A stretch of DNA of 64,000 nucleotides from Sphingomonas prati. Lineage in GTDB: Bacteria; Pseudomonadota; Alphaproteobacteria; Sphingomonadales; Sphingomonadaceae. Under the pieces are notes generated by a model, which saw only the letters and a list, made by a program, of their open reading frames with translations, was not told the DNA's origin and searched no databases. This document shows positions 36,618 through 46,033 of this stretch, piece after piece. Each line of letters starts with the position of its first letter. Position 1 is the first letter of the stretch. The translations under genes and the position numbers were made by a program. Location: NCBI RefSeq assembly GCF_014643515.1, contig NZ_BMJP01000002.1, forward strand, positions 62,001 through 126,000, given 5' to 3'.

Positions 36618-38243
36618 TCAGTAAGGCGCCAGCTTCACCTTCAGGACCTGCGGCAACGTCGTCAGATTGAGCCCGCTGCCGGTCTGGTCGCCGTTCCAGA
36701 CGCGCTCGAAGACCCATTTGCCGTCATGGAAATGCCCTTCCTCGACCCGGGCCATCATGAACCGCTCGCCCTTCGCCGAATCGAACCGCACGCGCACCCG
36801 ATGCCCGACGAGCAGGAACTCGTTCGGCGACAGTTGCGCGATCGTCGCCCCGCCGTCGGGCACGTCGCGATCGGGCACCGGGTCGGCCTTCCCCAGCCAG
36901 CTGTCGCCGACGGTCCCCATCTGCCATTCGCCGTAGGTCAGCGTCGCCGTCCAGCGATCGCCAAGCTTCAGCGTCTCGGGCTTCCGATCGTCCGCCTCGC
37001 CCGCGCCCCAGACCTCGTTCTCGAACGAGAGCCTGGCCCAGTCCCGCGCCATCGGGGCAAATCGCCGGTAATGAACCGCGAAGGTCTCGACCGTCTGGGC
37101 GTTCACCTGCCGCGCACCCAGTGGATAATTCGAGAAGCCGGAGTAATCGAGGCCGAACGGCGCAAAACCGATCCCCTGCCGCCCCAGCACGTCATAGAAG
37201 TGCCGCGCATAGCCCTTGTCGCTGCCGATCTCCGGAACGAACAACGCATTGTCCGCCCGCCCATATTGATCCAGCGTCTTGCGGACCCGCGCACTGTCGC
37301 GATCATAGATGTCCGGCGCGATCGCATCGACCGCCGGCGCCCCCGTCTTCCACACGTCCAGGACGTTCCACGTCGGCCCGCCCGAGGAATAGGTGAACGG
37401 ATCCTGATACTTGAACGGGTCGCGCAAAGCCGCGTTGACATACATCGGCAGCGCCAGCTCGCGTTTGCCGGCCACCGTGATCTCGTCCACGTACCGGGCG
37501 ATATGCCAGGCATGGAAATACTCGTCGGCATCCTTGCCGAACGCGGCTTTCCAGGTGCCGGGCTTCGCGCGCATCGCCCTGATCAGTTCGGCCGGCACCG
37601 GCTGTTCGAACAGCCGCTGGGCCGTCGGCGAGAAATCGCGCACCGCACTGTACGTGTCCACCTCGTTCTCGACCTGGACCATGATGACGCTGTGATCCGG
37701 ATCGGCCGCCTTCAGGTGCCGCATGAGCGCCACGAACGCGCGCTTGTCCGCCTCCAGCGTCGCGCGGAAATGGGGTGAGAGCGAGTTCTTCACCTCGCCC
37801 TTCGCATTGACGACCCGTGGAAAGCGCCTGTTGTTCAGCTTGACCCATTCCGGCGCATAATCCGGATTGTTGTTCTTCCAGGTTCCGAACCACAGCAGGA
37901 CCAGCCTGACGTCGTTCGCACGCGCCTGCGTCAGCAATTCGTCGACGAAGGAGAAATCGAACTGCCCCTCGACCGGTTCGATCTGCTCCCACGCGATCGG
38001 CATTTCCAGCGTGTTGGCAGACGCAGCCTTCACGGCCGGCCAGACCGTCGGAAGCTGCGAGGCGTAGTTCGCCGAGTTATTCGCCTGCACGCCAAGCATC
38101 AGGAACGGCGCCCCATCGACCATCAGCGCATGCCGGCCATCCTTCGTGACGAGCCGCGGAAGGTCGCTCGCCGATGCGACGCCGCTGATCGCCATGGCGG
38201 CGGCCATCGCCAGGGGGAGAATCCGTCGTGCAATAGCTGGCAT
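36618..38243 (-). CDS. GH35-like beta-galactosidase with DUF5597 C-terminal domain
   Basis: A 541-aa exported glycoside hydrolase. The signal peptide is residues 1-25. The TIM barrel begins VTKDGRHALMVDGAPFLMLG, has TLEMPIAWEQIEPVEGQFDF and VRLVLLWFGTWKNNNPDY, then the acid/base region MVQVENEVDTYS and the probable nucleophile in NALFVPEIGS. The C-terminal third matches the DUF5597 type found behind GH35 barrels. Such enzymes remove beta-galactosyl residues from plant or bacterial glycans. No TonB receptor or regulator is adjacent, so it is not in an evident utilisation locus. Confidence 0.85.
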   Translation of the reverse strand: MPAIARRILPLAMAAAMAISGVASASDLPRLVTKDGRHALMVDGAPFLMLGVQANNSANYASQLPTVWPAVKAASANTLEMPIAWEQIEPVEGQFDFSFVDELLTQARANDVRLVLLWFGTWKNNNPDYAPEWVKLNNRRFPRVVNAKGEVKNSLSPHFRATLEADKRAFVALMRHLKAADPDHSVIMVQVENEVDTYSAVRDFSPTAQRLFEQPVPAELIRAMRAKPGTWKAAFGKDADEYFHAWHIARYVDEITVAGKRELALPMYVNAALRDPFKYQDPFTYSSGGPTWNVLDVWKTGAPAVDAIAPDIYDRDSARVRKTLDQYGRADNALFVPEIGSDKGYARHFYDVLGRQGIGFAPFGLDYSGFSNYPLGARQVNAQTVETFAVHYRRFAPMARDWARLSFENEVWGAGEADDRKPETLKLGDRWTATLTYGEWQMGTVGDSWLGKADPVPDRDVPDGGATIAQLSPNEFLLVGHRVRVRFDSAKGERFMMARVEEGHFHDGKWVFERVWNGDQTGSGLNLTTLPQVLKVKLAPY

Positions 38244-38500
38244 TTTCGTCCCCGACCCGCGCCGTCATTCACGTGACGGCGTCGCAGGCCAAGCATCTAC
38301 GGCGAATGGCGGGGGTGGACCAGAGCCAACGCGTGGCAATGAATACTGCTGATCAAGAGCGCGAACCGGGGCCGGAGCGACGGACCGGAACCGCCGATCT
38401 AAAGACCGCCTGCATGACGATCGACAGACGAGGTTCGAACGGACGCCCCCATTCCAGACCGCAATGGGCCGCCGCAGCGATGCCGCCCGACCCCAAACGC

Positions 38501-38530
38501 AAAAAAGCCCGCATCGCTGCGGGCTTTTTT
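38501..38530 (-). terminator. Terminator of tRNA-Ala
   Basis: AAAAAAGCCCGCA (38501-38513) pairs perfectly with TGCGGGCTTTTTT (38518-38530) around a 4-base loop, 8 bp past the tRNA 3' end. U-runs occur on both strands. The rest of the 38244-38500 gap shows no gene or repeat. Confidence 0.9.
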
Positions 38531-38538
38531 AGGGGGGT

Positions 38539-38614
38539 TGGTGGAGCCGTGGGGGATCGAACCCCAGACCTTCGCAATGCCATCGCGACGCTCTCCCAGC
38601 TGAGCTACGGCCCC
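38539..38614 (-). tRNA. tRNA-Ala (anticodon GGC)
   Basis: A complete 76-nt cloverleaf with encoded CCA. The acceptor stem contains the G3:U70 alanine identity pair. The anticodon loop reads ATGGCAT with GGC at 34-36, and the T-arm is TGGGGTTCGATCCCCCA. It is transcribed leftward with its own terminator. Confidence 0.97.
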
Positions 38615-38686
38615 ATACCCTGACCGCCGGCTGGGAACCGGCGGGGTGAGGCGCGCTCTACGAAAGCCGGCGCGCCCCTGCAAGCA

Positions 38687-38998
38687 TTAATTCTCGTCTT
38701 CGTCCGCCGGTGCGGCCACACCGATATCGTCGTCGCCGCCCAGGTCGACATCGTCGTCGGGGCTCGGCTCGGCGTCCTCGTCGACTTCGAGGTCCTCGCT
38801 CAGGTCCGAATCGTCCTTTTCCTCGACGACCTTCTTCGGCGCGTCATAGGACAGCGGCTGCTTGGACTTCAGCACGCTTTCCGGTTCGAACTGCGTCGCG
38901 CACTCGACGCACGTGACGGGATCGTCCTTGCCCAGGTCGTAGAACCGCGTGCCGCACTTCGGGCAGGTCCGCTTGGCGCCCCATTCAGGCTTCGTCAT
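38687..38998 (-). CDS. FYDLN acid domain protein (TIGR02300 type)
   Basis: A 103-aa protein with a zinc-ribbon-like front, [18 protein letters not shown] and TCVECATQF (four cysteines in two CxxC pairs), and a long acidic tail very rich in Asp and Glu. This is the alphaproteobacterial FYDLN-acid family of unknown function. It is regularly encoded next to and divergent from aroA, as here. The start is the ATG at 38998 ([11 protein letters not shown]). Confidence 0.92.
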   Translation of the reverse strand: MTKPEWGAKRTCPKCGTRFYDLGKDDPVTCVECATQFEPESVLKSKQPLSYDAPKKVVEEKDDSDLSEDLEVDEDAEPSPDDDVDLGGDDDIGVAAPADEDEN

Positions 38999-39104
38999 GG
39001 ATGGTTGCTCCGCAAAAGGGGAAGCGCGCCGAAAGCCGGGAGCCGTCGACGCGAATTGCCGCGCGCCTTGCCACAGCCCCATGCCCCTGTCAAAGCCGCG
39101 CCCC

Positions 39105-40475
39105 ATGCACGCTCCATCCCTTCGGCCCGCCCCGACCCCCACCACCTTCACCACCGCCGGCCCGCTGTCCGGCCGGGTCCGCGTGCCGGGCGACAAGTCG
39201 ATCTCGCACCGCGCGCTGATGCTGTCCGCGCTCGCGGTCGGCCGCAGCACGATCGACGGCCTGCTGGAGGGCGAGGACGTCCACGCCACCGCCGGCGCAC
39301 TGCGCGCGATGGGCGCCACCATCGTCCGATCCGACGACGGCCGCTGGACGGTCGACGGCGTCGGGGTCGGCGGCCTGCTGCAACCCGCCATTGCGCTCGA
39401 CATGGGCAACAGCGGCACGTCGACCCGCCTGCTGATGGGCCTCGTCGCCAGCCACCCGATCACCGCGACCTTCACCGGCGACGCCTCGCTCAGCAAGCGG
39501 CCGATGGGGCGCGTCATCGATCCGCTGTCGGCGATGGGCGCGGACATCACCGCCAGCCCCGGCGGCCGGCTCCCGCTCATGGTCCGCGGCCTCAACCCCG
39601 CGGTCCCGCTCGACTACCGGCTCCCCGTCGCCTCGGCGCAGGTGAAGTCCGCGGTTCTGCTCGCCGGGCTCAACACCCCCGGCATCACCCGCGTGATCGA
39701 ACCGGTGCCGACCCGCGACCATAGCGAACGGATGCTCGCCGGCTTCGGCGCGACCGTCGACGTCACCATGGACGCCGACGGCACGCGCACCATCGCGATC
39801 CACGGCCCGGCGGACCTCAAGCCGCAGCATATCGACGTCCCCGGCGACCCCTCCTCCGCCGCATTCCTCGTCGTCGCCGCGCTGATCGTGCCGGGGTCGG
39901 AGGTCCGCATCGAGAATGTCGGCATCAACCCGACCCGCGCCGGCCTGTTCGGCGTGCTCCAGGCGATGGGCGCGGACCTGACCTTCCACGACCAGCGCCA
40001 AGTCGGCGGCGAACCGGTGGCCGACCTCGTCGTGCGCGGATCGACCCTCCACGGGATCGAGGTTCCGACCGAGACCGCTCCGTCAATGATCGACGAATAT
40101 CCCGTCCTGTTCGTTGCCGCCGCCCTCGCCCGCGGCCGCACGACGTTACGCGGGCTGGAGGAGCTGCGCGTCAAGGAATCGGACCGCATCGCCGTCATGG
40201 CCACCGGCCTCCGCGCGATCGGTGCCGTGGTCGAGGAACTGCCCGACGGCCTCATCATCGACGGCCGCGACGGCGTCCCCTTCCCCGGCCTCCCCGCCGG
40301 CTCGGCGCCCGTCCGGACGCATCTCGACCACCGCATCGCGATGAGCTTCGCGGTCGCCGGCCTCGCCGCCACCGGCCCGGTCACGATCGACGACACCAGC
40401 CCGATCGCGACCAGCTTCCCGACCTTCCCCACGCTGCTCGCCACGCTCGGCGCGCGCTCGGCCCCCGCCCCATGA
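39105..40475 (+). CDS. aroA: 3-phosphoshikimate 1-carboxyvinyltransferase (EPSP synthase)
   Basis: Shikimate-pathway enzyme making EPSP from shikimate-3-phosphate and PEP. The length from ATG 39105 is 456 aa; ATG 39081 would add 8. Blocks: [102 protein letters not shown]. The pattern is closer to the class II than the E. coli type, but the glycine of the GNSGT loop is kept where glyphosate-tolerant CP4 has alanine. Start of the aroA-S33-cmk chain joined by ATGA overlaps. Confidence 0.96.
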   Translation: MHAPSLRPAPTPTTFTTAGPLSGRVRVPGDKSISHRALMLSALAVGRSTIDGLLEGEDVHATAGALRAMGATIVRSDDGRWTVDGVGVGGLLQPAIALDMGNSGTSTRLLMGLVASHPITATFTGDASLSKRPMGRVIDPLSAMGADITASPGGRLPLMVRGLNPAVPLDYRLPVASAQVKSAVLLAGLNTPGITRVIEPVPTRDHSERMLAGFGATVDVTMDADGTRTIAIHGPADLKPQHIDVPGDPSSAAFLVVAALIVPGSEVRIENVGINPTRAGLFGVLQAMGADLTFHDQRQVGGEPVADLVVRGSTLHGIEVPTETAPSMIDEYPVLFVAAALARGRTTLRGLEELRVKESDRIAVMATGLRAIGAVVEELPDGLIIDGRDGVPFPGLPAGSAPVRTHLDHRIAMSFAVAGLAATGPVTIDDTSPIATSFPTFPTLLATLGARSAPAP

Positions 40476-41413
40476 CCCCCCTCGGCAGCACCGCCGTCGC
40501 CGCACCCGCGACCCGCACGCAGCGCGTGGCGGTCGAGGGCGGCACGCTCCACGTCCGGATCGACGGCGACCTCACCAGCGGCCGCACCCCGCTGCTGCTC
40601 GTCCATGGCGGCCCCGGCGGCTCGCATGCCGGGCTAATCCCGGCCGCACCGCTCGCCACCGACCGCGCGGTCATCTTCTACGACCAGCTCGATTGCGGTC
40701 GATCGGACCACCCCGGCGACCCCGCGAACTGGACCGTCGACCGATTCGCGTCCGAGATCGCCGCGATCCGCACCGCGCTCGGGCTCGACCGCGTCCACCT
40801 GTTCGGCCACAGCTGGGGCGCCACGCTCGCGCTCGAACATGCCGCCCGCACAACCGGCATCGCCAGCCTCGTCCTGATGGGCCCGCTCGTCTCGACCGCC
40901 GCCTGGCTCGCCGACGCCGCCACGCTCCGCACGCGGTTGCCTGCCGACGTCCAGGCGACGCTCATCGCCTGCGAGGGGCCGAACCCGCCTGCCGCGGAGG
41001 CCTGCCGCGCCGCGACCCGCGCCTATTACGACCGCTACTGGTGCTCGCGCGATCCCGACCCGGTCGTGACCGCCTACGCATCGGCGATGCCACGCTGCTT
41101 CACGCCCGCGATGTACGAGGCGATGTGGGGCACCAGCGAGTTCAGTGCGACCGGCACGCTCGCGGACTATGACGGCACGCCGCTCCTTGCTCAGCTACAA
41201 GCGCCCACGCTGTTCCTGATCGGCGACTCGGACGAGGTGACCGAACCCACCGCGCTGAAGTTCGCCGCCATGGTCCCGCACAACCGCGGCACCACCATCG
41301 TCGTGGCCGGCGCCGCCCACCGTCTGCAGAACGACCGGCCCGACCTGTTCCTGATGCATCTGCGCGACTGGATGCGCCTGCATGACGGCCTGAACGACGG
41401 AGACATCGCATGA
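40472..41413 (+). CDS. S33-family alpha/beta hydrolase, proline iminopeptidase-like
   Basis: A 313-aa alpha/beta hydrolase. The oxyanion motif HGGPGGSH, the block [13 protein letters not shown] and nucleophile elbow GHSWGAT are those of prolyl iminopeptidases, which remove N-terminal proline. The acid is in [10 protein letters not shown] and the His in [15 protein letters not shown]. Substrate assignment beyond the family is uncertain, since acyl-homoserine lactonases and epoxide hydrolases share the fold. It overlaps aroA and cmk by ATGA on both sides, an unusual insertion in the aroA-cmk pair. Confidence 0.85.
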   Translation: MTPLGSTAVAAPATRTQRVAVEGGTLHVRIDGDLTSGRTPLLLVHGGPGGSHAGLIPAAPLATDRAVIFYDQLDCGRSDHPGDPANWTVDRFASEIAAIRTALGLDRVHLFGHSWGATLALEHAARTTGIASLVLMGPLVSTAAWLADAATLRTRLPADVQATLIACEGPNPPAAEACRAATRAYYDRYWCSRDPDPVVTAYASAMPRCFTPAMYEAMWGTSEFSATGTLADYDGTPLLAQLQAPTLFLIGDSDEVTEPTALKFAAMVPHNRGTTIVVAGAAHRLQNDRPDLFLMHLRDWMRLHDGLNDGDIA

Positions 41414-42036
41414 TCATCGCCGTCGACGGCCCCGCCGCATCGGGCAAGGGCACCATCGCCCGCGCACTCGCCGCACATTACCGGCTACCCTATCTCGACA
41501 CCGGGCTGCTCTACCGCGCGGTCGGCCTCAACGTCGTGCGCGGCGGCGGCAACCCGTCCGATCCCGACGATGCGCTCGCCGGCTGCCGGTTCGACGATCT
41601 GCTGCTCAGCGATCCCAAGCTCCGCTCCGAAGACGCCGGCGCCACCGCCTCGATCGTCTCCGCGCATCCGGCAGTCCGTGAAGCCTTGGTCGAGCGGCAG
41701 CGCGATTTCGCCGCGCGGCCCGGCGGCGCGATCCTCGACGGGCGCGACATCGGCACCGTCATCGCGCCGCATGCCGATGCCAAGCTGTTCGTCCGCGCCA
41801 GCCCCACCGTCCGCGCGCAACGCCGCCATGCGGAGATGGCCGGCATGGGGCAACAGGTCTCGGTCGACACGCTCCTCGCCGAGATCCGCGAACGCGACCG
41901 GCGCGACAGCACGCGCGATACCGCCCCGCTGGTGCAGGCCGCGGATGCCGACTTGCTGGATACCAGCCTTTTGAGTATAGAGACTGCCGTCCAGCGGGCG
42001 ATCGCGCTCGTGGATGCCCGGATGGCCGCGCGCTAA
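41410..42036 (+). CDS. cmk: (d)CMP kinase
   Basis: Phosphorylates CMP and dCMP with ATP. The protein is 208 aa. The P-loop GPAASGKGTIA is at residues 7-17, followed by YLDTGLLYRAVGL, ILDGRDIGTVIAPHADAKLF with the NMP-binding Asp-Gly-Arg-Asp, and the LID arginine cluster RERDRRDSTRDTAPL. Its start overlaps the upstream hydrolase (ATGA). rpsA follows after 219 bp containing a hairpin. Confidence 0.95.
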   Translation: MIIAVDGPAASGKGTIARALAAHYRLPYLDTGLLYRAVGLNVVRGGGNPSDPDDALAGCRFDDLLLSDPKLRSEDAGATASIVSAHPAVREALVERQRDFAARPGGAILDGRDIGTVIAPHADAKLFVRASPTVRAQRRHAEMAGMGQQVSVDTLLAEIRERDRRDSTRDTAPLVQAADADLLDTSLLSIETAVQRAIALVDARMAAR

Positions 42037-42051
42037 GCGCGCCGGCTGACA

Positions 42052-42100
42052 GGCGCGCCAGGCTCCGGTCCACGGACCGGCGCGTCTGGCGTGCCCTTTT
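42052..42100 (+). terminator. Terminator or attenuator between cmk and rpsA
   Basis: GGCGCGCCAG (42052-42061) pairs with CTGGCGTGCC (42086-42095) with one wobble, with an inner GGTCC/GGACC stem, then CTTTT. It lies in the rpsA leader, so it may end the aroA-cmk message or attenuate read-through. The remaining leader (42101-42255) shows no other element I can name. Confidence 0.65.
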
Positions 42101-42255
42101 GCCATGGAGCCACCCCGCTCCGGCTCCCCGCATTCACGCGTACGTCTCGACCGTCGGATGCTGTGCCGGCATGGGGTCGTCGCGGCAATACGGCCTTCCA
42201 AAGTCCTCCGGATTCTTCCCGGACGGCCGAACCTAGACTCAGGAAATTCCTCTTT

Positions 42256-44019
42256 ATGGCCACTGCGGCAAACCCGACACGCGATGATTTCGCGGCGCTC
42301 CTCAACGAAACGCTCGGCGGCGAGAACGAAGGCTTCGAAGGCCGCGTCGTCAAGGGCACCGTCACCGGCATCGAAAACGACATGGCCGTCATCGACGTCG
42401 GGCTGAAGTCCGAAGGTCGCGTCCGCCTCAGCGAATTCGCCGCACCGGGCCAGAAGGCCGAACTCGCGATCGGCGACACCGTCGAGGTCTATGTCGACCG
42501 CGTCGAGAACGTCCACGGCGAAGCGATGCTGTCGCGTGACCGCGCCCGCCGCGAAGCCGCCTGGGACAAGCTGGAAGCCGAATTCTCCACCACCGCGCGC
42601 GTCGAAGGTGTCATCTTCGGTCGGGTCAAGGGCGGCTTCACGGTCGACCTGTCCGGTGCCGTGGCCTTCCTGCCCGGTTCGCAGGTCGACATCCGCCCCG
42701 TGCGCGACGTCACCCCGCTGATGGACATTCCGCAGCCGTTCCAGATCCTCAAGATGGATCGTCGCCGCGGCAACATCGTCGTGTCGCGTCGCGCCATCCT
42801 GGAAGAGACCCGCGCCGAACAGCGCACCGGCCTCATCCAGTCGCTGGCCGAGGGTCAGGTGATCGAAGGCGTCGTGAAGAACATCACCGATTACGGTGCG
42901 TTCGTCGACCTCGGCGGCATCGACGGCCTGCTCCACGTGACCGATCTCAGCTACAAGCGCGTCGGCCACCCGAGCGAGATGATCAACATCGGCGATACGC
43001 TGAAGGTCCAGATCATCCGCATCAACAAGGACACGCAGCGCATCTCGCTCGGCATGAAGCAGCTCGAAAGCGATCCGTGGGAGGGTGCCTCCGCCAAGTA
43101 CCCGATCGAGGGCAAGTTCACCGGCCGCGTCACGAACATCACCGAATATGGTGCGTTCGTCGAGCTGGAGCCGGGCATCGAGGGCCTCGTCCACGTGTCC
43201 GAAATGTCCTGGACCAAGAAGAACGTCCACCCGGGCAAGATCGTCTCGACCTCCCAGGAAGTCGACGTGGTCATCCTCGAGGTCGATCAGGACAAGCGGC
43301 GCATCTCGCTCGGCCTCAAGCAGGCGATCAACAACCCGTGGGATGCGTTCATGGAACAGCACCCCGTCGGTTCGACCGTCGAGGGTGAAGTCAAGAACGC
43401 CACCGAATTCGGTCTGTTCGTCGGCCTCGATGGCGACGTCGACGGCATGGTCCACATGTCCGACATCGCATGGGGCGTCACCGGCGAAGAGGCGCTCGCG
43501 CTTCATCACAAGGGCGAGACGATCCAGGCTGTCGTGCTCGACATCGATCCGGAGAAGGAGCGCATCTCGCTCGGCATCAAGCAGCTCGAGCGCGGCGGTG
43601 TCGCGGTCGGCGGTGCTGCCGGTGCAGCAGCGGCTGCCGGTACGATTTCGGGCAGCAGCGGCGGCGGTTCGTCGCAGGGCGGCGTGAACAAGAACGTCGT
43701 GACCACGGTCACGGTGCTCGAGGTTCGCGACGGCGGTCTCGAAGTCCAGATGGGCGACGACGGCGTCACCGGCTTCATCAAGCGCACGGATCTGGGTCGC
43801 GACCGCGACGAGCAGCGTCCGGAGCGTTTCCAGGTCGGGCAGAAGTTCGATGCGATGGTCATCGGTTTCGACCGGTCGAAGAAGCCGAACTTCTCGATCA
43901 AGGCCATGCAGATGGCCGAAGAGAAGCAGGCCGTGGCGCAGTACGGGTCGTCCGACTCGGGTGCCTCGCTCGGCGACATCCTCGGTGCCGCTCTCAAGGC
44001 GCGCAACGAAGACAGCTGA
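42256..44019 (+). CDS. rpsA: 30S ribosomal protein S1
   Basis: mRNA-binding ribosomal protein with six S1 (OB-fold) domains. The 587-aa chain starts [12 protein letters not shown] after AGGAAA. Domains lie at about 27-95, 112-180, 197-265, 284-352, 370-440 and 485-555; the best are [20 protein letters not shown] and [20 protein letters not shown]. Between domains 5 and 6 is an Ala/Gly/Ser-rich linker (43594-43698). The conserved alphaproteobacterial end [13 protein letters not shown] is present. A strong terminator follows. Confidence 0.97.
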   Translation: MATAANPTRDDFAALLNETLGGENEGFEGRVVKGTVTGIENDMAVIDVGLKSEGRVRLSEFAAPGQKAELAIGDTVEVYVDRVENVHGEAMLSRDRARREAAWDKLEAEFSTTARVEGVIFGRVKGGFTVDLSGAVAFLPGSQVDIRPVRDVTPLMDIPQPFQILKMDRRRGNIVVSRRAILEETRAEQRTGLIQSLAEGQVIEGVVKNITDYGAFVDLGGIDGLLHVTDLSYKRVGHPSEMINIGDTLKVQIIRINKDTQRISLGMKQLESDPWEGASAKYPIEGKFTGRVTNITEYGAFVELEPGIEGLVHVSEMSWTKKNVHPGKIVSTSQEVDVVILEVDQDKRRISLGLKQAINNPWDAFMEQHPVGSTVEGEVKNATEFGLFVGLDGDVDGMVHMSDIAWGVTGEEALALHHKGETIQAVVLDIDPEKERISLGIKQLERGGVAVGGAAGAAAAAGTISGSSGGGSSQGGVNKNVVTTVTVLEVRDGGLEVQMGDDGVTGFIKRTDLGRDRDEQRPERFQVGQKFDAMVIGFDRSKKPNFSIKAMQMAEEKQAVAQYGSSDSGASLGDILGAALKARNEDS

Positions 44020-44047
44020 TCGCGTCATTGCCCGAACGGGCGGATCG

Positions 44048-44088
44048 GGGGCGCGGATCGAAAGGTCCGCGCCCCTTTTCGTTTTTTC
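44048..44088 (+). terminator. rpsA terminator
   Basis: GGGGCGCGGATC (44048-44059) pairs over 12 positions with GGTCCGCGCCCC (44064-44075) around a GAAA tetraloop, then TTTTCGTTTTTT. Confidence 0.93.
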
Positions 44089-44234
44089 GTACAAATCGAA
44101 CATGCCCGTATGATCCCGCAGCGTTGACCGTTCCGGGCTTCGATCATAACGTGGATCAAGTAGACAGGGTGGTCCGAACCGCCCGTTCCGCCGCTCCGCA
44201 TCCCTGCATGCCGTGCGCGGCCCAGGGAGATCGC

Positions 44235-44513
44235 ATGATCAGGTCCGAACTTGTTGCCCGCCTTCACGAGGCCAATCCGGATCTGGGAACGCAGGAGATC
44301 GAACGCATCGTGACGTTGGTGTTCGACGCCATCGTGGACAAGCTCGCCGCCGGCGGCCGCGTCGAACTGCGCGGGTTCGGGACCTTTTCCACCCGCGCCC
44401 GCGCCGCCCGCCAGGGCCGCAACCCGCGCACCGGCGACGCGGTCGAGGTCGACGCCAAACGCGTCCCCTATTTCAAACCCGGCAAGGACATGCGCACCCG
44501 CCTCAACGTCTGA
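44235..44513 (+). CDS. ihfB: Integration host factor subunit beta
   Basis: A 92-aa DNA-bending protein of the HU/IHF family. It starts [18 protein letters not shown] and has [16 protein letters not shown] with the beta-arm and the [15 protein letters not shown] loop bearing the DNA-intercalating proline. The end is [15 protein letters not shown]. The beta-type is favoured by the DL..QEIERIV.LVFD pattern and by location after rpsA, as in many proteobacteria. AGGGAGA lies 4-5 bases before the ATG. Confidence 0.94.
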   Translation: MIRSELVARLHEANPDLGTQEIERIVTLVFDAIVDKLAAGGRVELRGFGTFSTRARAARQGRNPRTGDAVEVDAKRVPYFKPGKDMRTRLNV

Positions 44514-44572
44514 CGGGCTTGACCCCGGCCGCCGGATGCGGTCATCCCTGCGAGGGGCCGGAGCGTTTCCGG

Positions 44573-44654
44573 GCGGACGTGGCGAAACCGGTAGCCGCGA
44601 CGGACTTAAAATCCGTTTCTTTCGGGAGTGCGGGTTCGAGTCCCGCCGTCCGCA
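44573..44654 (+). tRNA. tRNA-Leu (anticodon TAA)
   Basis: A class II tRNA with a long variable arm. The acceptor GCGGACG pairs with CGTCCGC. The anticodon stem ACGGA/TCCGT encloses CTTAAAA with TAA at 34-36, and the T-arm is GCGGGTTCGAGTCCCGC. The discriminator is A, followed by CCC, so a full CCA is not encoded. Confidence 0.95.
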
Positions 44655-44708
44655 CCCTCTGTCTTTGTGGCTGCAGCCCAGCATGACACAACTCTGTCAA
44701 ACCAAATC

Positions 44709-44837
44709 CCGTTCGTGCCGAGTAGAGACCGAGTAGCGCCCCTCGGCGCGTAACGAGGGCTCGTATCGAAGCATGGGTCCGGACCGATGCTTCAATACGG
44801 GTCTTCGGCAGCCTCAGCCCCTACTCAGGACAAACGG
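44709..44837. repeat. 129-bp inverted-repeat element (MITE-like)
   Basis: The ends CCGTTCGTGCCGAGTAG (44709-44725) and CTACTCAGGACAAACGG (44821-44837) are imperfect 17-bp inverted repeats. Inside, CGTATCGAAGCATGGGTCC faces GGACCGATGCTTCAATACG as a long hairpin at about 44762-44799. The left part recurs at 45882. It occupies the 337-bp gap between tRNA-Leu and the reductase gene; the rest holds no visible gene. Confidence 0.8.
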
Positions 44838-44991
44838 CTGCGGGTGCTGTCGGTCTCAAAACCGCAAGGCGTTCGAAACACTAACGCCCCAGCTTTCCCC
44901 ACCCCAACCTCATCTCGGGTGCAAAAGCGCGGATCGTCCGTTAAGGGACCACCAACCCAATCGACGCCGCCGCTGCGGCAAAAGGACCGAC

Positions 44992-45849
44992 ATGACCGAT
45001 CCCGTGGCCCCGTCCGCGATCCCCCTCGCCACCGCCGCTGCCGCCCCTGCGGCGACCGGGCTCGAACCCACCACCGCGCTGTCGGTCGAAAACATCCTGT
45101 GGGTGCGCCACTGGAACGAGCATCTGTTCAGCTTCGCGATCAGCCGCCCGGCCAGCTTCCGCTTCCGCTCCGGCGAATTCGTGATGATCGGGCTGCCGGG
45201 GCCGAAGGGCAAGCCGTTGCTCCGCGCCTATTCGATCGCCAGCCCGGCCTATAGCGACGAGCTCGAATTCCTTTCGATCGCGGTCGAGGACGGCCCGCTG
45301 ACGTCGCAGCTCCGCCACGTTCAGGCCGGCGACCAGATCTATCTCGGCCGCAAGCCCACCGGCACGCTCGTCTCCGACGCGTTGCTCCCCGGCCGCCGGC
45401 TGTTCCTGATCTCGACCGGCACGGGCCTCGCGCCGTTCCTGTCGGTCGCGCGCGATCCCGACATCTACGACCAGTTCCAAGAAATCGTGATCGTCCACAG
45501 CGTGCGGCGCGTCGCCGACCTCGCCTACCGCACCGAACTGGAAGCTGCTTTCGCCGACGACCCGCTGATCGGCGAACAGGCGCAGGACCAGCTCGGCTAC
45601 GTGCCCACCGTCACGCGTGAGGACTTCCACACCACCGGCCGCATCGACGCGCTCGTCGCCTCGGGCAAGCTGTTCGTGCCTCCGCTCACCGGCGGCCGCG
45701 AATTCGACCCCGCCGAGGATCGCATCATGCTTTGCGGCAGCATGGCGATGATAAAGGACTTCGCCGGCTTCCTCGACGGCCTCGGCTTCACCGAAGGCTC
45801 CAACGCCGCCCCCGGCCACTACGTCATCGAACGCGCCTTCGTGGGGTGA
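44992..45849 (+). CDS. fpr: Ferredoxin--NADP reductase
   Basis: FAD flavoprotein moving electrons between NADPH and ferredoxin or flavodoxin. The protein is 285 aa. FAD-binding motifs are the FRSGEFVMIGL sheet and LLRAYSIASPAY (RxYS); the NADP part has LISTGTGLAPFLSVARD and VHSVRRVADLAYRTEL. The end is GHYVIERAFVG, whose terminal aromatic-x-Gly pattern fits bacterial subclass FPR. AAAGGA sits 5 bases before the ATG. It is monocistronic, flanked by two copies of the 44709-type repeat. Confidence 0.94.
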   Translation: MTDPVAPSAIPLATAAAAPAATGLEPTTALSVENILWVRHWNEHLFSFAISRPASFRFRSGEFVMIGLPGPKGKPLLRAYSIASPAYSDELEFLSIAVEDGPLTSQLRHVQAGDQIYLGRKPTGTLVSDALLPGRRLFLISTGTGLAPFLSVARDPDIYDQFQEIVIVHSVRRVADLAYRTELEAAFADDPLIGEQAQDQLGYVPTVTREDFHTTGRIDALVASGKLFVPPLTGGREFDPAEDRIMLCGSMAMIKDFAGFLDGLGFTEGSNAAPGHYVIERAFVG

Positions 45850-45881
45850 GGATGCGGGTGGGCCCCCCTCCCACCCGACAC

Positions 45882-45945
45882 CCGTTCGTGCTGAGTAGCG
45901 ACCGATTAGCGCCGCCTGGCGCGTACCGAGGGCGCGTTTCGAGAC
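45882..45945. repeat. Half copy of the 44709-type repeat
   Basis: CCGTTCGTGCTGAGTAG followed by CGACCGATTAGCGCC and GGCGCGTACCGAGGGCGCG matches the left arm of the 129-bp element at 44709. The right arm is missing. It lies after the reductase gene. Confidence 0.75.
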
Positions 45946-46033
45946 ACCGTGCGTCACGCCCGTCGACGAACCGCGAAGTCGCAGACCAAAAGAAGCCTAG
46001 CCCCATCAGCGGGATGCTCTAGGTTAAGCGGCA

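Noticed and set aside
42091-42255. N-terminal extension of S1 from an upstream in-frame ATG
   Set aside because: The added residues are Arg/Pro-rich without homology and overlap the hairpin leader; ATG 42256 has AGGAAA and starts the conserved sequence.
41485-44103. An 872-codon open frame on the - strand across cmk and rpsA
   Set aside because: Antisense of two certain genes; the His/Asp/Val-rich translation mirrors S1 repeats and has no family.
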